From positions 7,502,001-7,566,000 of the forward strand of contig NZ_JBEJGY010000004.1 in assembly GCF_040253615.1 (NCBI RefSeq): 64,000 nt of DNA, given 5' to 3'. The position numbers were made by a program, and so were the translations under genes. The DNA is from Streptomyces sp. Edi4. GTDB taxonomy: Bacteria; Actinomycetota; Actinomycetes; Streptomycetales; Streptomycetaceae. Below, one piece after another: positions 8,578 to 17,681 of this stretch. How positions within the stretch are numbered: position 1 is the stretch's first letter; each line of letters begins with the position of its first letter. Under the pieces are notes generated by a model. It did not search any database and had not been told where the DNA came from. It saw only the letters and a list, made by a program, of their open reading frames with translations.

Positions 8578-11500
8578 ATGACTGGCTCAACGAAGTCTGA
8601 CGTTGTTCAGCAGCGCACCGCCGGGGCAAGCGCCGCCGCCCAGGTCGGTGAACCGGAACTGCGCCAGCTCCTCGCGGGTCTGACCGCCGTGCGCGACGGC
8701 GACTTCGGTACGAGGCTGCCCGGCGAGGCCGACGGCCTGCTCGGCGAGATCGCCACCGTGTTCAACGGCATGGTCGACCAGCTCTCGCTCTTCACCTCCG
8801 AGGTGACCCGCGTCGCCCGCGAGGTCGGCACCGACGGCCGGCTCGGCGGCCAGGCCGATGTGCCCGGGGTCTCGGGTACGTGGAAGGACCTGACCGACTC
8901 GGTCAACGCGATGGCGGGCAACCTCACGAGCCAGGTCCGTGACATCGCGCAGGTCGCCACCGCCGTGGCCAAGGGCGATCTGTCGCAGAAGATCGACGTG
9001 GCGGCCCGGGGCGAGATCCTTGAGCTGAAGAACACCGTGAACACCATGGTGGACCAGCTCTCCGCGTTCGCCGACGAAGTCACCCGCGTGGCCCGCGAGG
9101 TGGGCAGCGAGGGCCGCCTGGGCGGCCAGGCCCAGGTGCCCGGCGTGGGCGGCACATGGCGGGACCTGACCGACTCGGTCAACTTCATGGCCGGCAACCT
9201 GACGGACCAGGTCCGCAACATCGCCCAGGTGACCACCGCCGTGGCGCGCGGCGACCTGTCGCAGAAGATCACCGTCGATGCCCGGGGCGAGATCCTTGAG
9301 CTGAAGAACACCGTGAACACGATGGTGGACCAGCTCTCCGCGTTCGCCGACGAGGTCACTCGCATGGCGCGGGAGGTCGGCACCGAGGGCATCCTCGGCG
9401 GCCAGGCGGATGTGAAGGGCGTCTCCGGCACCTGGCGGGACCTCACCGACTCCGTCAATGGCATGGCGGGCAACCTCACCGCCCAGGTCCGCTCCATCGC
9501 GCAGGTCGCCACCGCCGTGGCCAAGGGCGACCTGTCGCAGAAGATCACGGTCACCGCGCGCGGCGAGGTGCTCGAGCTGAAGGACACCATCAACACGATG
9601 GTCGACCAGCTCTCCTCCTTCGCGGGCGAGGTGACCCGGGTGGCGCGCGAGGTCGGCACCGAAGGACGCCTCGGCGGTCAGGCCGATGTGCGGGATGTGT
9701 CGGGCACCTGGCGCGACCTGACCGAGTCCGTCAACGTCATGGCCGACAACCTGACCGCGCAGGTCCGCTCGATCGCCGAGGTGACGACGGCGGTCGCCAA
9801 GGGCGACCTGTCGCAGAAGATCCGGGTTGACGCGCGCGGCGAGATCCTGGAACTCAAGGAAACCATCAACACGATGGTCGACCAGCTCGGCGCCTTCGCC
9901 GACGAGGTCACCCGGGTGGCCCGCGAGGTCGGCACCGAGGGCAACCTCGGCGGCCAGGCCACCGTCCGGGGTGTGTCGGGCACGTGGAAGGACCTCACCG
10001 ACAACGTCAATGTGATGGCGTCCAACCTGACCGGCCAGGTCCGTTCGATCGCGCAGGTCGCCACCGCCGTGGCCAAGGGTGACCTCTCGCAGAAGATCAA
10101 CGTCGAGGCCAAGGGTGAGGTCGCCGCGCTCGCCGGAGTCATCAACACCATGGTGGACACCCTGTCCGCGTTCGCGGACGAGGTGACCCGGGTGGCCCGC
10201 GAAGTGGGCACCGAGGGCACCCTGGGCGGCCAGGCCCGCGTACCCAACGTCGCCGGTACGTGGAAGGACCTCACCGACAACGTCAACTTCATGGCCCACA
10301 ACCTGACGAGCCAGGTCCGCAACATCGCCCAGGTCACCACGGCGGTCGCCCAGGGCGATCTGACCCGCAAGATCGACGTGGACGCGCGGGGCGAGATCCT
10401 GGAGCTCAAGACGACGATCAACACGATGGTCGACCAGCTCTCCTCGTTCGCCGCCGAAGTCACCCGCGTCGCCCGCGAGGTCGGCAGCGAAGGGCGGCTC
10501 GGTGGCCAGGCCGAGGTCGAAGGCGTGTCCGGCACCTGGAAGCGGCTCACCGAGAACGTCAACGAACTCGCCGGGAACCTGACCCGCCAGGTCCGCGCCA
10601 TCGCCGAGGTCACCGGCGCCGTCGCCGAGGGCGACCTGACCCGGTCCATCACCGTCGACGCCTCCGGTGAGGTCGCCGACCTCAAGGACAACATCAACTT
10701 CATGGTGGAGTCCTTGCGCGAGACCACCCGGGCCAACGAGGAACAGGACTGGCTCAAGTCCAACCTGGCGCGGATCTCCGGACTGATGCAGGGACGCCGC
10801 GACCTCGCGATCGTCGCCGAGCTCATCATGGACGAACTCACCCCGCTGGTCTCCGCCCAGTACGGCGCCTTCTACCTCGCCGAGGAGACGAGCGAGGGGA
10901 CCCACCTCAACCTGGTCGGCTCCTACGCCCGCCCCGCCGACGCGCCGGGCTCCCGCTTCAGGCTCGGTGAGTCCTTCGTCGGGCAGGCGGCGCGCAGCAA
11001 GCGCACCATCGCCGTCGACGACCTGCCGTCCGGCTATGTGACCGTCTCCTCGGGCCTGGGCAGCACCGAGCCCGTCTGCCTGATGGTGCTGCCCATCGTG
11101 GTCGAGGAGCAGGTGCTCGGCGTCATCGAACTCGCGGCCGTGCACGCCTTCACCCCCATCCACCGGGACTTCCTGGAACAGCTGATGGAAGCGATCGGGG
11201 TCAATGTCAACACCATCACGGCCAACGCCCGTACCGACGAACTGCTCGGCGAGTCGCAACGTCTGACGGCCGAACTCCAGGTCCGCTCCCAGGAGTTGCA
11301 GTCCCGGCAGGAGGAATTGCAGTCCTCCAACGCCGAGTTGGAGGAGAAGGCCGAACTGCTCGTCGCGCAGAACCGCGACATCGAGACCAAGAACCTGGAG
11401 ATCGAGCGGGCCCGCCAGGAGCTGGAGGACCGCGCGCACCAGCTGTCGCTCGCGTCCAAGTACAAGTCGGAGTTCCTGGCCAACATGAGCCATGAGCTGC

Positions 11501-13158
11501 GCACCCCGCTCAACAGCCTGCTCATCCTGGCCCAGTTGCTCGCCCAGAACCCCAGCCGCAACCTCACCGCCAAGCAGGTCGAGTACGCGGGCATCATCCA
11601 CTCGGCGGGTTCGGACCTGCTCCAGCTCATCAACGACATCCTCGACCTGTCCAAGGTCGAGGCGGGCAAGATGGACGTCAGCCCCGAACGGATCTCGCTG
11701 CGCAAGCTCCTCGACTACATCGAGGTCACCTTCCGGCCGGTGACCAGCCAGAAGAGCCTGACGTTCACCGTGAAGACGCCCGCGACCCTGCCCACCGAAC
11801 TGCTCACCGACGACTACCGGCTCCGTCAGGTACTGCGCAACCTGCTGTCCAACGCCGTCAAGTTCACCGAGAAGGGCGGCGTCGAGCTGCGGATCGAGGT
11901 CCTGGACGAACAGCTCGCCCCCGAGGCCGCCCGGCGCGGCGGTCCCGTGATCGCCTTCCATGTGGTGGACACCGGGATCGGTATCGCGCCGCAGCACCTG
12001 GAAACCGTTTTCGGCGCCTTCCAGCAGGCCGACGGGACGACGAGCCGCAAGTACGGCGGCACCGGCCTCGGGCTCTCGATCAGCCGCGAGATCGCCTTCC
12101 TGCTCGGCGGCGCGATCACCGCCGAGAGCACCCTGGGCCAGGGCAGCACGTTCACGCTCTATCTGCCGGTCGCCCGCCCCGACTACGCCGAACTCAACGT
12201 GCAGATCGGCCGCCCGGCCCTGCCGACGGCCGAGCCGCGCGTGGAACCCGTCGAGGAGCCCGACGCGCGGCACGCCGCGGCCCCCGCCCCCGAACCCGTA
12301 CAGCCCAAGCGGCTCCTGGTCGTCGAGGAGCGCTCGCGCGGCCTGCTGTCGCTGGTCGCCGAGAGCGCCGTGGGCGATCTCGCCGCCCACCCCGATCCCG
12401 GCGACCCGCGCGGCACGGTGGAGATCACCGCGGCCGTGGGGGTGCACGAGGCCGCCGAGGCGCTGGCCGCCACGCCGTGCCACTGCGTCGTGCTCGAACT
12501 CGACCTGCCGGACGACGCGGCGCTGCGCTTCCTCGAGGACATGGGGCGCGACGCGGCGCTGCGCGGCGTCCCGGTGCTCGCGCACAACAACCGGCGCCTG
12601 GGCACCGACCAGGAGCGGGTCTTGCAGAAGCGGGCGGCCACCCAGCCGTTGGAGCTCATCTCCAGCCTCGACGAACTGCGCGAGCGCATCGCGCTGCACC
12701 TGAGCGCCGACCAGCCCGGCGACGTGCTCCCCCTGGTCCGGGCCGACGAGCCGGTCGTGGTGAGCCAGCACGCCGACAAGTCGCTCGCCGGGCGCACCGT
12801 CCTCGTGGTCGACGACGACGACCGCAACCTGTACGCCATCACGGGAATCCTCGAAGTGCACGGCATGACGGTGCTCCAGGCGGAGAACGGCAGGATCGCC
12901 CTGGACACCCTGGCCGCGCACCCCGCGATCGATCTCATCCTGATGGACGTGATGATGCCGGAGATGGACGGGTACGCGGCCACCGCCGCCATCCGCGCGA
13001 TGCCCGACCACGTCGAGCTGCCCATCATCGCCGTCACCGCGAAGGCCATGATCGGTGACCGAGAGAAGAGCCTGGCCTCAGGCGCGAGCGACTACGTCAC
13101 CAAGCCGGTGGACGCGGGCGAGCTGATCGCGCGGATCAAGCGGCAGTTGAACGCCTGA
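8578..13158 (+). CDS. Poly-HAMP GAF hybrid histidine kinase (OsaA-like)
   Basis: A soluble 1526-residue hybrid sensor kinase with no membrane segment. Order: a half unit (about 20-76); seven 92-residue HAMP-pair repeats (77-720), each with TRVAREVG, GTWKDLT and AVAKGDLSQKI; GAF (about 735-890); a coiled coil rich in Gln and Glu; HisKA with SHELRTPL and phospho-acceptor His972; HATPase with N-box NLLSNAVKF, DTGIGI and GTGLGLS; a degenerate receiver (about 1242-1380) lacking the DD/D/K set; and a true receiver with VVDDDD and phospho-Asp1457 in LMDVMMPEMDG. The layout resembles Streptomyces OsaA (osmoadaptation) and fungal group III kinases. No OsaB-like regulator is adjacent; the next gene encodes a phosphatase. 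Stimulus is inferred only. Confidence 0.93.
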   Translation: MTGSTKSDVVQQRTAGASAAAQVGEPELRQLLAGLTAVRDGDFGTRLPGEADGLLGEIATVFNGMVDQLSLFTSEVTRVAREVGTDGRLGGQADVPGVSGTWKDLTDSVNAMAGNLTSQVRDIAQVATAVAKGDLSQKIDVAARGEILELKNTVNTMVDQLSAFADEVTRVAREVGSEGRLGGQAQVPGVGGTWRDLTDSVNFMAGNLTDQVRNIAQVTTAVARGDLSQKITVDARGEILELKNTVNTMVDQLSAFADEVTRMAREVGTEGILGGQADVKGVSGTWRDLTDSVNGMAGNLTAQVRSIAQVATAVAKGDLSQKITVTARGEVLELKDTINTMVDQLSSFAGEVTRVAREVGTEGRLGGQADVRDVSGTWRDLTESVNVMADNLTAQVRSIAEVTTAVAKGDLSQKIRVDARGEILELKETINTMVDQLGAFADEVTRVAREVGTEGNLGGQATVRGVSGTWKDLTDNVNVMASNLTGQVRSIAQVATAVAKGDLSQKINVEAKGEVAALAGVINTMVDTLSAFADEVTRVAREVGTEGTLGGQARVPNVAGTWKDLTDNVNFMAHNLTSQVRNIAQVTTAVAQGDLTRKIDVDARGEILELKTTINTMVDQLSSFAAEVTRVAREVGSEGRLGGQAEVEGVSGTWKRLTENVNELAGNLTRQVRAIAEVTGAVAEGDLTRSITVDASGEVADLKDNINFMVESLRETTRANEEQDWLKSNLARISGLMQGRRDLAIVAELIMDELTPLVSAQYGAFYLAEETSEGTHLNLVGSYARPADAPGSRFRLGESFVGQAARSKRTIAVDDLPSGYVTVSSGLGSTEPVCLMVLPIVVEEQVLGVIELAAVHAFTPIHRDFLEQLMEAIGVNVNTITANARTDELLGESQRLTAELQVRSQELQSRQEELQSSNAELEEKAELLVAQNRDIETKNLEIERARQELEDRAHQLSLASKYKSEFLANMSHELRTPLNSLLILAQLLAQNPSRNLTAKQVEYAGIIHSAGSDLLQLINDILDLSKVEAGKMDVSPERISLRKLLDYIEVTFRPVTSQKSLTFTVKTPATLPTELLTDDYRLRQVLRNLLSNAVKFTEKGGVELRIEVLDEQLAPEAARRGGPVIAFHVVDTGIGIAPQHLETVFGAFQQADGTTSRKYGGTGLGLSISREIAFLLGGAITAESTLGQGSTFTLYLPVARPDYAELNVQIGRPALPTAEPRVEPVEEPDARHAAAPAPEPVQPKRLLVVEERSRGLLSLVAESAVGDLAAHPDPGDPRGTVEITAAVGVHEAAEALAATPCHCVVLELDLPDDAALRFLEDMGRDAALRGVPVLAHNNRRLGTDQERVLQKRAATQPLELISSLDELRERIALHLSADQPGDVLPLVRADEPVVVSQHADKSLAGRTVLVVDDDDRNLYAITGILEVHGMTVLQAENGRIALDTLAAHPAIDLILMDVMMPEMDGYAATAAIRAMPDHVELPIIAVTAKAMIGDREKSLASGASDYVTKPVDAGELIARIKRQLNA
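8806..10737 (+). repeat. Seven in-frame 276-bp repeats encoding HAMP pairs
   Basis: Seven consecutive 92-codon units inside the kinase gene, without indels. Units 1-6 are most alike; unit 7 diverges at its end (SLRETTR). Each unit contains a canonical and a divergent HAMP-like half, giving about fifteen HAMP-like modules with the leading half unit. The near-identical DNA could recombine. Confidence 0.9.
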
Positions 13159-13227
13159 CGCGCCCCGCGCCGCTTCCGCCACGTCGTCACCGAAAAGTCC
13201 ACCTCCTGATCCGTGAGGAGTGAGCTC

Positions 13228-15714
13228 GTGTCCAAGTCCCACCAGCCCGGGGACGAGCACGGCGACGGCCGGGCCACCCGGCCGGACCCCGCGCCGGCCG
13301 GGACGGAGCTCCGCCCCGCCGTCCCCCGGCAGACCGACGACGCGTCGGCGCCGCGCCCGGCGGCCGGCCCCGAAGGCGAAGGCAGCGCCGTGGGGCGGCT
13401 CGCGGACACCGTCCAGCGGCTGCGTCACCAGCTGCGGCGCGCCCAGGCGGAGGCGGAGGGGCGCGCGCTCGTCGATCTCGCCAGCGGCATTTTGGTCGAG
13501 CGCCTGACGTGCAGTCCGGTCGAGGCGGCGGCCCAGCTGGACAGCCTGGCCGCGCAGGCCGGCGTCTCCACGCTCGAACTGGCGGCGGACCTCGTCAACC
13601 AGGCGACCCGCGACAAGATCGCCGACGTGGCGCGTGACTTCCTCGCCGAGGCCACCCAGCCGGCCACCGCCTCCGTGGGCCTGCGTCTGCGCAGCGCCGA
13701 GGCCGGCGCCCTCGCCGCGGGGGACGCCCAGTCCGTCGCGCAGTCGATCCTTCAGCACGCCCTGGAACCGCTCGGCGCCGTCGCCGTGGCCATCTGGGCG
13801 GCCCACGCCGACCAGTCCCTGACCCTGGCCGGCAGCGCGGGCTTCACCGACGAGGAACCGGCGCGCTGGCGCCATGTGCCGCCCGGCGTCCCCACCCCGG
13901 CGCGGCAGGCCCTCGGCAACCGGGCCGCCACGACGTACGAAGCCCTCGCCGATGTGGCCCTGCCCTCCATCGGGCTTCAGGAATTCGGAGGCGGCCGCAT
14001 AGCGGTACCGGCCGGCACGGGCGGGCGCATCATCGGCGTCCTTGAGATCTGCTGGGCCGGCCGTCTGCCCCGTCAGTCCCAGTCCATCGAACGTCAGATG
14101 CAGGTGCTGGCCGAGCTGTGCGCGCTCGCCCTGGAGAGCCACCCCGTCCCCGACTCCGACCTTTCGCCGCGGCAGCCCGCCGACGCCAGGGTGAGCGAAC
14201 TCCTCGACCTGACCGACGGTCTGCTCGACCCGTGCCTGGTGCTCGAACCGCTCCTCGACGTCGCGGACACCCCCGCCGACTTCCTGATCCGGCACGTCAA
14301 TCCGAGCTTCGTCGACTTCGCGGGCAGGCCGCGCAACGCGATCGCCGGAGCCCGCCTCCTCGACGCGTATCCGCTCGCCGCCGAGGCAGGCGGTCTCTTC
14401 GAGAAGATCGAGCACGTCCTCGCCACCGGGGAGCCCTTCCGCGCCGAGAACATGCGCCTGGCCGCCGTGGTCGACACCGTCGCGCTGACCACGCAGGCCC
14501 AGGTCAGCATCAGCCGCCAGGGGACCCATGTCCTCGTGGTGTGGCGCCTGGACGACGGTGCCCCCCGGGTGGCGAACCTGCTCCAGCACGCCCAACGCCT
14601 GGGCCGTATCGGAGGGTTCGAGGAGAACCTGCTCTCCGGTGAGATCGCCTGGAACGACTCCCTCTTCGAACTCCACGGGCTGCCGCTCACCTCCGAGCCG
14701 ATCCCCCTCGAACAGCTCGCCGCCCACGTCCACCCCGACGACGCCCACTCCATCGGCCGGTTCCTGCGAGCGCTGCTGCACCACCAGCGACCCGCGTCCG
14801 CCGCCTTCCGGCTCCAGCGCGCCGACAGCGTGGCCCGGCACATCCGCGTGGTCGCCGAACCCGTACTCGACGAGAACACCCGCGTCGTCGCGGTGCGCGG
14901 CGCCTACCAGGACGTCTCCGCCCAGCACTGGACCGAGGTCGCCCTCGCGGCCACCCGTGACCAGCTCGCCCAGAGCCAGCAGGAGACCGCCGAACGCAAC
15001 CGGCTCGCGCTGCGGTTGCAGCAGGCCATCATGCCGCCCAACCACGGCCCTGTGGACCTGCACAACCTGAGCGTGGCCGTGCGCTACCGGCCCGCCGAGA
15101 AGGACCACCTCGTCGGCGGCGACTGGTACGACGCCGCGGCGCTTCCCTCGGGCCACGTCCTGCTGTGCGTGGGCGACGTGGCCGGGCACGGCATCGAGGC
15201 AGCCACCGGCATGGTCGCCCTGCGCAACGCCCTGCGGGGCCTCGCCACCACAGGCGCGGGACCCGCCCAGCTCCTGGCCTGGCTCAACACCGTCACCCAC
15301 CACCTCACCGACAACGTGACGGCGACGGCGGTGTGCGGTCTGTACGATCCCGCCTCGCGCGAACTGCGCTGGGCCCGCGCCGGCCATCTGCCGCCCGTCC
15401 TGGTACGCGACGGCAAAGCGGGCGCGCTGCCCCAGCTCGGTGGCATCCTCCTCGGCGCCACCGGTCAGGCGCGGTACGAGGAGGGCAGGACCCAGCTGGA
15501 GATTGGCGACACCCTCATGATGTACACCGACGGTCTGATCGAGCGCCGCGACCGCTCGGTGCAGGACTCCCTCGACAACCTGCTCCAAGTGGCCCAGGGC
15601 GCCCGCCAGTTGGGCCGGGGCAGCCAGCTGGAGCACCAGCTCGACCATCTGCTGAGGTACACCAACGCCGACACCGACGACGACACGTGCCTCATCGGGG
15701 TCACGGTGCGCTAG
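13228..15714 (+). CDS. ANTAR-GAF-PAS-SpoIIE protein phosphatase
   Basis: An 828-residue multidomain regulator ending in a PPM/SpoIIE serine phosphatase, the type that dephosphorylates anti-sigma antagonists in partner-switching systems. Domains: low-complexity N-terminus; ANTAR-like helices (about 66-125, AEAEGRALVDLASGILVERL); GAF (about 150-315); PAS-like (about 350-450) and PAS (about 465-570, HPDDAHSIGRF); SpoIIE (about 615-828) with metal-binding GGDWYDA, GDVAGHG, YTDGLIE and DDDTCLI. The GTG at 13228 has GAGGAG 7 bp upstream; an earlier GTG at 13213 overlaps that site. It is 69 bp downstream of the hybrid kinase, so probably co-transcribed. Its substrate is unknown; the RsbW-like kinase gene at 21377 shows such a system exists nearby. 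Confidence 0.9.
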   Translation: MSKSHQPGDEHGDGRATRPDPAPAGTELRPAVPRQTDDASAPRPAAGPEGEGSAVGRLADTVQRLRHQLRRAQAEAEGRALVDLASGILVERLTCSPVEAAAQLDSLAAQAGVSTLELAADLVNQATRDKIADVARDFLAEATQPATASVGLRLRSAEAGALAAGDAQSVAQSILQHALEPLGAVAVAIWAAHADQSLTLAGSAGFTDEEPARWRHVPPGVPTPARQALGNRAATTYEALADVALPSIGLQEFGGGRIAVPAGTGGRIIGVLEICWAGRLPRQSQSIERQMQVLAELCALALESHPVPDSDLSPRQPADARVSELLDLTDGLLDPCLVLEPLLDVADTPADFLIRHVNPSFVDFAGRPRNAIAGARLLDAYPLAAEAGGLFEKIEHVLATGEPFRAENMRLAAVVDTVALTTQAQVSISRQGTHVLVVWRLDDGAPRVANLLQHAQRLGRIGGFEENLLSGEIAWNDSLFELHGLPLTSEPIPLEQLAAHVHPDDAHSIGRFLRALLHHQRPASAAFRLQRADSVARHIRVVAEPVLDENTRVVAVRGAYQDVSAQHWTEVALAATRDQLAQSQQETAERNRLALRLQQAIMPPNHGPVDLHNLSVAVRYRPAEKDHLVGGDWYDAAALPSGHVLLCVGDVAGHGIEAATGMVALRNALRGLATTGAGPAQLLAWLNTVTHHLTDNVTATAVCGLYDPASRELRWARAGHLPPVLVRDGKAGALPQLGGILLGATGQARYEEGRTQLEIGDTLMMYTDGLIERRDRSVQDSLDNLLQVAQGARQLGRGSQLEHQLDHLLRYTNADTDDDTCLIGVTVR

Positions 15715-15947
15715 CGGGCGACCGGACAGCGCGGCGCGCGCACCCCCTCGCGCCGGGCAGGGAGCGGCCCCGCGCATTCGGGAGGGGGAGAGAATGGCGG
15801 GGCCGCGTGGCCGGGCCAGGCCGGGGGACGCCTGGCCACGAGAAGGCCTACGCCACGCATGCCCCCATCGCGCGGGCCCATGCGTGTGACCTGCGCTACG
15901 CCTGCCGGGGCCCTGTGGCCGCGTGCTCCTTCCCCGGGCCTGCGGGG
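15715..15947. terminator. Convergent intergenic region with two hairpins
   Basis: Between the phosphatase (plus) and photolyase (minus) lie a perfect 10-bp inverted repeat (15764-15773 with 15797-15806, 23-nt loop) and an 8-bp stem (15814-15821 with 15830-15837, 8-nt loop; an outer CGTGGCC/GGCCACG also pairs). Both fit bidirectional termination. No gene seen in the 233 bp. Confidence 0.6.
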
Positions 15948-17306
15948 TCAGGCGCCGCGTGCCTGCTCGAAGCGGGCGCGTCCCTCGGCGAGGTCCACGA
16001 CCGGTTCCGGGTAGTCCAGGGCCGCGCGGTCGGCGGCCTTCATCTTCCAGGGCTCATGGATGAACGCGCGCTCCAGGCCCGCGAGTTCGGGCACCCAGCG
16101 CGTCACATAAGTGCCCTGCGGATCGAAGCGCTTGCTCTGGATCACCGGGTTGAGGACCCGGTTGGGCCGGGTGTCGGTGCCGGTTCCCGCCACCCACTGC
16201 CAGTTGAGCTGGTTGTTGGCGATGTCGCCGTCCACCAGGAGCTCGAGGAAGTGGCGGGCGCCGACCCGCCAGTCGACGTACAGGGTCTTGGTGAGGAAGC
16301 TCGCCACCAGCATCCGGCCCCGGTTGTGCATCCACCCCTCGTGGGCGAGCTGGCGCATCGCCGCGTCCACCAGCGGATAGCCGGTGCGTCCCTGGCGCCA
16401 GGCGGTGATCTCCCGCTCGTCGGCGCGCCAGCGGTCGCCGCGCGCCCGGTAGTCCTGATGCGCGGCGCGCGGGCGGGCCGCGAGTACCTGGTAGTGGAAG
16501 TCCCGCCACGCGAGCTGGCGCACGAACGCCTCCGCGCCCGAAGACCCTTCGCGCCGCGCCAGGTGCACGAGCTCGGCCGGCGACAGCGCGCCGAAGTGCA
16601 GGAAGGGGGACAGCCGCGAGGTGGCGTCGCCCGCCAGGTCGTCATGGTCGTCCTCGTACGTGGCGACGTCGTTCGCGAGCCACTGCCGCACCCGCCGCCT
16701 GCCCGCGCGCTCGCCGCCCTCCATCACGCCCGGCGACACCCCGTCCGTCCCGGCGCGCCGAGGCAGATCGCCGGCCGCGATCGGGGGCACCGAGATCTGG
16801 CGCGGCGCCGCCACCACGTCGCGTACGCCCTGCTGGGACCAGCGCCGGAAGTACGGCGTGAACACGGTGTAGTGATCACCACCCGACGGGGTGACGGCGC
16901 CCGGCGCGAGCACGGTCACCACCGCGTCGTGCACCGACAGGGCGCAGCCGATCGTGTCGAGTGCCGCGCGCAGTCGTTCCTCGCGCCGGGTGGCGTACCG
17001 GCTCACGCCGCCCGCCAGATGGACCCGTTCGGCCCCCGACGACCGTACGACCGCGCAGACCTCCGTCACGAGGTCGCCCTCGCGCACCACCAGATGGCCG
17101 CCGCGCTCGCGCAGGCCGGCGTCCAGGTCGGCCAGACAGTCGGCCAGGAACGCCCGGCGGTTGGGCGCGTCGAACCCGGCAGCCCGCACCCCGTCGTCCC
17201 GCACGAACAGCGGGACCACCTGATCGGCTCCGCGCACGGCGGCGGACAGCACCGGGTTGTCGTGCAACCGCAGATCGGACGTGAACAGGGCGACGGACAC
17301 GGTCAC
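15948..17306 (-). CDS. phr: Deoxyribodipyrimidine photolyase
   Basis: Light-driven repair of cyclobutane pyrimidine dimers using FADH plus an antenna chromophore. The 452 residues contain the N-terminal photolyase alpha/beta domain (VSVALFTSDLRLHDNP, VPLFVRDD) and the C-terminal FAD-binding helical domain: RLSPFLHFG, AFVRQLAWRDFHYQ, GRTGYPLVDAAMRQL, GWMHNRGRML, FLTKTLYVDWR, DGDIANNQLNWQW and GTDTRPNRVLNP. The set matches class I CPD photolyases. The GTG at 17304-17306 is preceded by GAGGAG at 8-bp spacing, favouring it over the GTG two codons later. Divergent from transketolase. Confidence 0.95.
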   Translation of the reverse strand: MTVSVALFTSDLRLHDNPVLSAAVRGADQVVPLFVRDDGVRAAGFDAPNRRAFLADCLADLDAGLRERGGHLVVREGDLVTEVCAVVRSSGAERVHLAGGVSRYATRREERLRAALDTIGCALSVHDAVVTVLAPGAVTPSGGDHYTVFTPYFRRWSQQGVRDVVAAPRQISVPPIAAGDLPRRAGTDGVSPGVMEGGERAGRRRVRQWLANDVATYEDDHDDLAGDATSRLSPFLHFGALSPAELVHLARREGSSGAEAFVRQLAWRDFHYQVLAARPRAAHQDYRARGDRWRADEREITAWRQGRTGYPLVDAAMRQLAHEGWMHNRGRMLVASFLTKTLYVDWRVGARHFLELLVDGDIANNQLNWQWVAGTGTDTRPNRVLNPVIQSKRFDPQGTYVTRWVPELAGLERAFIHEPWKMKAADRAALDYPEPVVDLAEGRARFEQARGA

Positions 17307-17681
17307 GGAGTCGGCTCCTCGGGGGTCGGGCGTGGGGGCGGGGCGGGCCGGCGCGGCGGGTCGCGGGCGGCGCGCGGGCCCGGGCCCGACGGCCGCGACC
17401 CGCCGACCCGATCCTCCTGGACACCGGCCGCCGTACGCGTGAGGGCGCGCGGGCGCGGCGGGGGATCGGCCGCGCTCCGGCGGCGCGCTCCGGTTGACGG
17501 CACTATGTGACTGTTTGGGCTCGCCGCACGGGGATACCCGGCCCGGCACAGGGCCTTCGGCGCGCGTGGCCGCGAAAGGCGCGCCTGAGGGCCGGGTGAG
17601 CCGGCCGTCCCCGTTCCCCGGCCTCCCCATCGCAACCCGCCGACCGGTCCGCCCGCCGGGCCGCCGAACGCAAGGAGTGAC
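17307..17681. promoter_or_regulatory. Divergent phr / transketolase intergenic region
   Basis: 375 bp without a gene. The only AT-richer patch is about 17494-17520, with TTGACG at 17494-17499 on the plus strand and CATAGT-like bases on the minus strand. Either could belong to a promoter, but no complete -35/-10 pair is convincing. Confidence 0.25.

Noticed and set aside
8587..13011. Minus-strand open frame of 1474 codons opposite the hybrid kinase
   Set aside because: It mirrors the codon bias and repeats of the kinase gene; no protein family is recognisable and no ribosome site precedes it.
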